A stretch of DNA of 11,838 nt from Phoronis pallida. Taxonomy: Eukaryota; Phoronida; Phoronidae. Below, piece after piece: positions 1 through 9,300 of the stretch. The notes below the pieces were generated by a model, which saw only the letters and a list, made by a program, of their open reading frames with translations, ran no database searches and had not been told where the DNA came from. The translations under genes were made by a program, and so were the position numbers. Numbering within the stretch: the stretch's first letter is position 1; each line of letters begins with the position of its first letter. The stretch lies in assembly GCA_028565715.1 (NCBI GenBank), contig JAOXYC010197241.1, forward strand, positions 1 to 11,838, read 5' to 3'.

Positions 1-85
1 TGTTCAGAATCGTAAATCCTCGGGTAAAATAGGGAATGAATCCAATAACAAAATAAATCCTATGAAAATGTTTCTAACACCCTAC

Positions 86-384
86 CTTTGAGTTATTGAC
101 AAGACTGGTATATCTAGAGTTGAGTTGTGCCAGTTGTGATGTAACCCTCACATCATCTGTCGACTGGAGAAGAGACTGTCCTTTCTCGTTGGTGGCGTCA
201 ATAACCGTCTGATGACTGAGGACATCATCATGTTTATTGCGATGCTTCCTGAGTTGGTCACGCTTGCTCTCCACAGATGGTTGTACATCACAGTCAGTTC
301 GCAAGGCTATCTCAGTCTCTTTTAACCATAGATTGGCCTGGTCATAGTTCGAATCATACACCAACCATGAGTCATGAGCTTGCT
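86..384 (-). CDS. Exon 20: fused module C and module D of unit 6
   Basis: 299 nt (two bases plus 99 codons), entering phase 1 and leaving phase 0; acceptor TTTTGCAG, donor GTAGGG. It reads EQAHDSWLVYDSN, NLWLKETEI, SKRDQL, DDVLSHQTVID, EKGQSL and LNSRYTSLVNNSK. It is the only unit in which the C/D intron is absent. The usual AQ.L is GQSL. The gene continues downstream beyond position 1. Confidence 0.95.
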
Positions 385-3300
385 CTGCAAAACGTGAACA
401 TACAGCATACAACAATAACTAGATTATAAAAGGCTCGCAATACAGCTAAAAGGGCTTCCATAAAGTGAAGGCCAATTTTAACTATAAATGATATTTCAGA
501 GATTTTTGATGGCAAGAGCCACAAACCTTAAGCATCATCCTTTAAAACGTAAGTGTATTACCATGAACCACCCAGGCCCCATGTGGTTGTATGTTCCTGG
601 GTTTTAAATATTTCTTTAAATTTTTCCAACAGTTATGGAGACTGGGATAAGAATATGGATCCATTGGAAAAAAATTAATTCAATTTCATACGTTTAGCAA
701 ATACTAACCTAATGCCAGCCTAGTATCATTGAGGGCATCCACATAATTATCCCACTCCTGCTTGAGAAGACGCAGTTCCTCTCTCACCAGATCTCGTCCT
801 TGTGTTGCAGTGTCAGCCAGTATCACTTCACCCTTATCACGGGCACTGTGTACTCTGTCAGCACCTTCAGACTTCTGGTTCATACATTCCTATAAAATAG
901 TTTTGCAATTATTATAAAATACCATTTTTGTAATATCTTAGATGGCCAGTTGCCAACTAAAACTCTTGCTGACTTCTGGAAAATAAAACACCATTTGTCT
1001 GGTAGTATCATAAAGCAATGCATTATCAATTTGAGTTCTTAAAAGGAACTTTGATCTTTTTCAACTCTGCAATATGTATGTGAGGCACTCATGAGCTGGC
1101 AAAATTATTGTATGCATTTAAAAACAAATTAAAAGGTGCAAAACATTTGAAAAAGTAGTTGACTCAACGTTTTCACAACAAACCTCACGTGACAAACTGC
1201 TTAAATGGTGCTTTCTCCCTCTTTGTTTTGTGAATAAAACAATTAACTTACCTGAATCTTATTGAGATTGGATTCCACAGAGAGCCTGTCACCGCGACAG
1301 TCATTACACATAGACAGTCTCTCTTTACTAGATGTCAACCAGTCTTCAGATGCCTGGTGGAGTTCATTGTAGTTCTTGTGTGCTTTAACAACCGCGTCAC
1401 ACTTCCGCGTCAAATCCTAGGAGAAATTTTGTTTTATTTCAGATATTTAATCAGGTCTTTTAAAAGCTGCAAAAGAACTTTCTTGGTCTTAAATCAGGCT
1501 ATTGCTCCAAATTGCCTACAAAAATGTGTTTTTTAACTTGAAAACTTTTTCAAAATATTCTGACAAACAGCATATTATTTGATGAATTTGAAATGACAGA
1601 AAAAATCCGAACTGAACTGGGAATCAAACCCAGGTCTCCTGATTGTCATTCAGATGCTCTAACCAACTGAGTTATTCAGCCCATCCTCACTGTCTGAATA
1701 TTATTTGTCAGTTATCTTATACTTTTTGATCAAATACATTATCTGTTTTGAAAAAATGGCTCAATCTAGAGGAAATCTCCAAATCGGCTTATCGCTACGA
1801 GGTCACCAGTTTTCCTTAGCACTTATTCTGAATACCAACCTTTGAAGCTTCAACTAATGTTTCATATCTTGCAATCAGTCTCTCAGCCTCCAGTGTCAAT
1901 GCAGCATCGTTGCTTGTCTGGCGCAGATCTTGAGCTTTTGTCTTCAGTGTGTCAAAACTGGGCTTGTTTCTTGTGATGGCATTATGTAGAGACTGGAAAG
2001 AGGATAGTATATATTCAGCAAAAATATTAATTTTAACAGCTTTACTAACATTAAAAGTTATTGAAAGCAAATTCTATTTGGAAAGTAAAGATTGTATTTA
2101 ATCGATACAACAACCCTCACAAGAAAAAATATTTTACCGCACTTAGCAATGCAACTAACAGCCAAAAATCAGTGAATGTCTCAAATTGGCATCACCATAT
2201 AATGACAACTCATACCTTAACTTTCTCCAACTGGCTCTGTTTGTCGAGGAGAGATGGTTGTGGCTCCATCTCTTGGTGGAGTTGCTCCTCACTCTCAGTC
2301 AACCATTGCTGCAGCTTCCTAGTGTCTTCGTCATACAGACTCCAATGATCTTGAGCACTCTCCAAGGAGTTCTTAGTCTCAGACAGAGTCACACCCATAG
2401 CATCCCACGACTGTTGCAGGGATTGGTGACCCTGTCTAAGCCCATCTCGACCAGAGACGGATGTATTTGGCAGCACCATCTGCAGACACTCGCTGACCAC
2501 ATGGATCTTCTTCAGACCGTCATCACGAGCAGTTTCCACAGAGAGGACTTTGTTCAGTTTGTCTTCAATGAGATATTTGTCACCAGATGTGTCCGTACAA
2601 GGCAGCATCTGCATGCTAAGCTCTTGAAGCCATGTTGTACAGTCATTGTATGTCTCCTGGTAGTCATCATGATCTTTAACATACTGGTCCCAACGTCGAC
2701 ATAGTTCCTGAAAGAAAGTTAGCAACGTGTGAATGGTAATTAAATTTGAAAGAGATTGTGTATCACTATGAGTTTTCTGAACTGTTCAATCTCTTCTATT
2801 CACATTCTTCAAATTCAATTCTTTAAGATTATTTTTTAAACATAAAAGAGGAGAATTGGTGGGTCAAGCTCTCCAGATTTCTAGGAAAACGAGCTTGGTC
2901 CATCTCAGCCGCTTCAAACCTCAAAATTTTTAAACAAGATGACCAAGTGACTACTTGCTTATTGGCTGGGGATAGAAATACTGTTTGAATCGAAGGATAA
3001 GTACATTTCACTAAAATATCCCAACCTACCTTAGCATTGGTGAGTAGTGCGTGATATCTGTTGTTGATCTGTGAAGCCTGGCTAGTCACACGTGACTCAC
3101 CACTTACTTGACACAATGCCTGGGCTAAATCAGATACCTCATCTACTGAGTAGGCACTGATCTCTTCTTGAATGTGCTGGAAAATAGGAAAATTGTGGAA
3201 TCAAAGATGAATTGAGTTTGAGAAAGGCTTGATTTCTTTGTTTCATATACAAAGAGCATCATTTAGCAACTGATAAATCCAGTCTTCTTTGAAAAGACAA

Positions 3301-6300
3301 ACATTCAATGATGCAATTAAAATGCAAGTGTGCCCAAGCAAGATTTTGCAAATTTTTTTTGAAATCCAAAAATGTAGAGGTCAAAATAAGAAGTAATTAT
3401 AAAACATAGTTTAAGGTGATATGGAGTTTATTAGTTTGAGAAATGCTTTTGAATTGATGAAAATATTTTTATTCTGATCAATGTTATTTTCTACCTGTAG
3501 GCTAGAAAGCTGTTCCTTCTTCAGTTCCAGTGTGGGTTGTAACTCAATGTCACGTAATCTAGCTTCCATTCCCTTCAACCAGGTGGTGTTAGTGTCTACA
3601 CACTCCTCATATTCTCTCCACTGGGCAATACATGATTCAAGCTTCTCTCTTGTCTATGAAAAAATGCAGACTTAAATCACCACAAGGTATTCACAACTTA
3701 TTGAATTATCAATTATCATTTCATTTTATTAGGAATTCTATTGAAACTACTGAAAAACCATGCAGGATCCCAGTTTTGTACTGGTGAATAACCAGTTTTA
3801 AGATAAAGTGATTCTTACAATGAATGGGAAGTAATACCTTTTATTGAATGAGATTTTGAAAAATCATAGAACGAGCCTTTGGCGAGTTCTATGAGTTTTC
3901 AAAATCGAATCCCATAAAAGGTGGTATTACTTCCCATGAATTTAAGCCAATTTGCGAAAAAATGTGAGAGTTTCAATTCTTATCGTTCTTGAACTTTACA
4001 ATTCTTTGCGTTCTAAAACATTATGCACGTGTCTTGCACAATGCTTTTCACGTGATTCAGTACTCGTGTACTCTACTAAGTCATATCAAAGTAGCAAACT
4101 CATATTACAAAGTATATGATTGAGTTTATTATATGAATTCGAATATAAGGATAGTTAAGTGATAAATACTCTTATTCTAATGGGCAAAACAGTACAGCTG
4201 GGTGCACTATACTTTCGGTAGGTTATCTTTGTAGAAGGTGTGGCAAAAGCCTTATTGTCACTAATTTATTCAGATATTGAAACTGTAACAATTGTATAAA
4301 TAATACCTTTGTGAGATCATCCAAGAACTGCTGCCATCCATGTTCAAGTTTAGCTGTATCTTTGGAGACAACTTCTCTACCATGTACTGAGGTTCCAGGT
4401 AGAACTTTGTTGGACAATTTGACCACCTGGCTCACTTTAGGTTCACCATCCCTTCGTACAGTTTGAAATTCCTGAAAGTTCAATTATAAGTAAGTCAATC
4501 CCATATGACAACAAAATTTAAATTAAGTTTTGATAAAAAATGTACGAACTCTTAAAAGTTTGTTGATGAAGATAATTAACCTAAGTATTTAGAATAAATT
4601 TGAAAAATAACACAAATATGCTTAGGTCCCTGTGACGTTTAAACCGAAACGTCGACGTGGGCCTAAACATATTTGTGTTATTTTTCAAATTTATTTTCAT
4701 GTTATGGCCAAAAACTAAATTAATTAACCTATATAGGTTATTAATGTTAAAATTCTGCTGCAGCTTATGTGTGAAATATGAAAGTTGAAGAGGTTTACTT
4801 TCATATTCCTATCGACACACTCCAAACATTTGTAGTCCAAATCATGAAGAGATACACAGGGGAATAAAACAAAAACTTAATAAACAATGAGGATCACTCA
4901 GACAATAATTCAAAATTCTTTTAAAAATAAAAATTCTTGCTTTCGATACAAATTTGAAGACCAAACTTATAGTCAATCACTACCAAACGCAGCAAAGGGA
5001 TTCTGAAGAGACTTTACAAAACATACATTGAGGGCAAAATTCAACTGCAAAACATAACTTACATATCTTCGCTGCAAATGGAAAATGATAAATAAATTAT
5101 TCTTTCTCTTTGTTTCAATGTGCAATTCATATTAAAGTGAAATACCTAAATTTGAATAAAATAATTATCAAAAATTCTGACAAATAATCAAACCATACCT
5201 GCAGCCTCTCTAGACGACCCTGGTTTGTGTGTCTATCACCTGTACAATCATTACACAGGGACAGTCGTTCATGTAAATCTTGCAACCAATCAGAGCATTC
5301 ATGTAAACTATCCTGGTACGTCACATGGTCTTTGACAAACACTTCACATCGGCTCACATTTTCCTACAAGCAAAAATATAATAAATTGAATTACAGGCTT
5401 GTTTGCGGGTCTTGCTACTCGTTTTTACTTTCATAATTAAATTGTAAAAATTATCTGTAACATTATTTAGCTAAAATGGGTGAAACTATCCATCTCGAGG
5501 AAAACATACTACTGGAAAAGTTCTGATCAGAAACACTTGAGAATTAAGGTGGGAGAAACAGGCTACATCTGACAAGTGCCAATACTTACCCTGGCCTGCT
5601 CACAGATGAGTTGGTATCGTTGCTTGGCCTTGTTTGAGAACTCTCTGACATATTGGTCATTACTAGAAGCTGCTAAAGTCTGAGCCTTCTCACAAACATT
5701 ATCAACAACTCTCTGATAGGAAACAACCTCTTGTAGGGAATTCTGAAGAAAATATAATTTACGTTTTGAAATATTGGAACAAATAATTAAATAGCAAATT
5801 GAAATTCTGAAAATATTTAATAATGCAATAATTATATATTTTTAAAAAATTATTTAAAAGTTAATGGTACTTTATTTTAATTGATTGCTTTCTAAATAAC
5901 GTTAAGAGTATAATAATTTTATACACTCGCTTTAGAATTTGCACACCTTGTGAATTTATTATTCTTGTATATCATGTCAGTGAAACAACAAGCATTTAGT
6001 TTTTCAACCATTTTTCAACCATTACAAAAGTCAAATATTTCAATGTACCAAATCTCTGAAGCAACAGCATACCTTATTAACATGCAACTGTGATTTCTTC
6101 TCCTCCAGGGTAGATTTGAGTTCAATATCCCCCTCCAAATCAGTCTCTCTCTTCTGTAACCACTGATCCAGCTGCTTAACGATATCATCAAAACTATTGT
6201 ACTGCAGCAGAGTGCTCTCAAACTTGCGCTGAGCAGAAGCCACCCCATCAAAGAGCCCATCCCACTGAGATTTGAGGGCACGCACCTCTTGACGCACAAC

Positions 6301-9300
6301 TTCACGGCCCTCAGATGTAGTGTTGGGGTACAGTTTCTCCCCAGCTTCTGTTGCCTGGGTAAGCCTGGGTTGACCAGCCTCTCGATCTTGAACAAGTTCC
6401 TAAAATAAGAAAATGTATTTTAAATTGTTTTAAAAAAATATTAGTAGTCATAACATCAACCCAACACAAGGGAATAATGTATTCCTTATTATTGATAACA
6501 TGCTTTTCTTGTGCTAACAAAATCCTTCAATGTTGGGATAAAGTCTTACATTCATCTTCTTCCCGGTTGGGTTCTGAATTTTTCTGTTTTTTCAAAATTC
6601 ATCTTCTTGTTATAGTTGGTTCAGAAAACCGGATTCAAATTAAATTAAAAAAAAAATAAGCACGATAATCAATATTTTACCTGCAATTTTCCAGACTTGA
6701 ATTGTATTTCATCCTTACTGCCAGTAGCATCACGACACTTAGACAGCTTTTCATTGGTGGATTTAAGCCAATCAGAACAACTGTCTCTTGTATGCTCATA
6801 CAGCATATGATCAGCAACATTCTGTTCACATTTTTTCAAGATTTCCTGAACAAAAATTTAATTTAAATAAAATATAACTATATACCTTTCCTGATTTCAA
6901 TTATTTCTAATAAACATGTTTTAAAACCGCTTAGAAATAACAAATCCCTAACTTAGTCAAAAATATTTGTAATTGGATGGTATAGAGTTATGCATGTCGG
7001 TTTGTAAATGTAAATCACAATCCATTGTTTTCATTTTGGAAACATTAGAACTGTTAACACTATTTGAAATAATGTCGCCTTCAACAATCTGCTTATTTGG
7101 CTTACGTATTTTTCATGTTCTCTGATGGTAATTTGAAAACTCAAGTCCAACTAAAGATCATTCAATTTGTTTTTCTTAAGTTTGTGGAGCAGGCTCCAGA
7201 ATATGATCAAATACAATTCTTGTTAAACTATTGATAAGATTAAAAGTAATGGGACAGCTAGTAACAATACCTTGACAGTGCCGAGCAGTGACTGATATCT
7301 TGAAGTGAGCTGTGAGACATAGGTCTGAACTCTCGTCTCAGATGTGGCCTGAGCCAGGGTCTGAGCCTGGTCTGCAAAATCATCTACTGTTTCCTCCTCA
7401 TCTCGTATAAACCGCAGCAGTTCCTGGGGAGGGACAGAAAAGGTAGCAATCATAAATATAATGGATGTTGATTAGACAATTAATGATGAAGGGTTTAATT
7501 GAATGACATATCTCACAAACAATAATGCATGATAAGTTTACAGTTTATCTATTTCTCAATACTGACCTATGGCATAGAGACCAAATGAGACAATGAAAAA
7601 AACAAACAATATAATCATCTCCATTACAATGTGATTATTTCAACATGCTTCAAAAACACGCAAACACATAAAAAACATATCAAATTGATCTCTAAATGAC
7701 AAGATGAAACAAATGAAAAAATTAAGAACGTGTTCTACCTGTAAAATATGAAATGTATTCTGGGTGCAGAATTTATTAAACTAATAGGGTGCAAAAACAG
7801 AAAACAGCTCTAGACATAAAACCACCAATTTTCTTTTGAAAGGGACTCTGGGATCAGAACAAGTTGGGGTAAGGGGAAGTTGGATTGAAAGATTATCTAG
7901 TAAGTAAAATCAGAATGTAGAAAATTGGTGGTTTTCGTCTCTGACCATTCCATCACCGATTGAAAATGAAATCTTGACATAAAACACTCATTAGTTGGTA
8001 TCTGAGAGAAGACCATGCAAAATCATATTACTCAAATGCCATTGAAATTTCATATAACAGAAAGTTGCATCAAAAACTGGTAATGAATAATGAATTCAAT
8101 CAGTTGAGTTCTTGGCAAGAATAACAATTCTGAAAAATTGCACACTCAAGTTTCAATCTTTTTTTTAATTGTGAAGCATCTTCAATGTTTTAATTTCTTC
8201 ATGCATTCAATTTTGATGGCATTTGAGTTCTACACCAAATCCTGCATGCAGATCTTACATCCTCTTTACTGCCAATATGTAAAACCTCCTCCTCGTGAGA
8301 AATGAGATCCTGCTCTATATCCTGTATGTGAAGGATTCTATGTTAAATACACTCTGATAGTTAAAAGAAAGTCTAAACAAGTGTGGTTATCAAAATGGTT
8401 AAATGCATTAATCGCTACTTACGAATGTCGAATCATCTATTATTGAATTACAACGTTTTCATCCATTTCTTTAACACAGTTTGATCATTTTTCGTTGCCA
8501 ATATGTGTTACTACCTTCATTCTTTATCGAAAACACAAAGTTAATACATTACAGTTGATCTCAGTTATCTTGTTACCAGAAAGATATTTCATCAAGTCAC
8601 ATAGGCAGCCTGAATAGAGATTTTGACCTCATTCAATAGTTGATGATTTCACATTCGTAAGTAGCGATGTAAAACTTCAACTATAAAAATCAAAAAGTTA
8701 TAAACATCAAATGAATATAAGTATTATAGTGAGTCGCTACTTTCACTCAAGTGAAGGGAATGCGGAACCCCCCCCCCCCCGATTTTACAAAGGGTATGAC
8801 GCCAAACTTTGTACCTTTGGACACAAACCAGCTTTTTAGAAAACTTCATTTATTTTTTTGGCATTTAATTGATTTGTCCCACCAAATTGTTAAGCATGTG
8901 ATATTTTGCTCAAGAATATGTACAAGTCATTCAAGTTTCTGTATTTTGGTAGCAAATAGTTATTTGAAATCATTGTGAAAAAGTTCTAGTTCAGCACATG
9001 TAAATTAAACACATCTATGTTGTGAGGCTACAAAAAATCTATAAGTAACTCAATATGTTATCCACACTTAGATAATTAAAACAACTACTTGTGATTTCAA
9101 GAAATGTACCTTATATCTCTGCAGCTGTTCTTGTTTCTCTTCCAAGTTAGACTTGAGTGGGAAATCTTTCACATTTCTCTCCATCTCTCTCACCCACTTG
9201 GATAGTTTCTCATGGTTCTCCTCATACCTAAACATATTCATATTGAGAAATGAGAGAATTGCCAAGACCATATTATAGAATTCTTGGAAATTAATAAGAA

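Larger units (their letters stand above)
1417..1839 (-). other. Intron, unit 5 D / unit 6 A
   Basis: 423 nt, carrying the tRNA-derived insertion. Nothing else is recognised. Confidence 0.8.
4472..5198 (-). other. Intron, unit 4 A/B
   Basis: 727 nt. It contains the foldback at 4593-4695, the palindrome at 4725 and the hairpin at 4775. The remaining 400 nt are AT-rich and show nothing. Confidence 0.8.
7424..9109 (-). other. Longest intron region, unit 2 C/D border
   Basis: 1686 nt between modules C and D of unit 2. It holds the micro-exon (8259-8321), the inverted repeat at 7812-7940, the MITE-like element at 8411-8668 and the C run at 8768. If the micro-exon is used, it is two introns of 835 and 788 nt. 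I searched both strands for further spectrin-like coding blocks with splice sites and saw none. The 75-codon plus-strand frame near 8751 spans the C run and is not convincing. Confidence 0.8.

Noticed and set aside
1609-1681. A functional tRNA-Val(GAC) gene
   Set aside because: C56 is lost, the D stem has a mismatch, the anticodon is not a usual animal one, and flanking direct repeats mark it as an insertion.
2186-2704. 172-codon open frame on the plus strand
   Set aside because: It lies antisense over the 492-nt unit 5 exon, has no family resemblance and reads through known splice borders. The long coding exon explains its openness.
2829-3029. Minus-strand continuation of the module D frame into the intron
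   Set aside because: The spectrin pattern stops exactly at the GTAGGT donor and the following residues lack heptads. It is intron read-through only.
3481-3675. Plus-strand 64-codon open frame
   Set aside because: Antisense to the unit 4 module C exon; no independent support.
6015-6395. 126-codon minus-strand frame overlapping the unit 3 B+C exon
   Set aside because: Off-frame. The frame one base away gives clean spectrin sequence with splice sites at both ends and keeps phase with neighbours.
6550-6635. Direct repeat ATTCATCTTCTT (6550 and 6597) and a CCGGTT...AACCGG dyad
   Set aside because: Too short and too low in complexity to separate from chance in an AT-rich intron.
8751-8978. Plus-strand 75-codon open frame starting near the C run
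   Set aside because: The proline stretch comes from the homopolymer, there are no splice or promoter signals, and the composition is like the surrounding intron.
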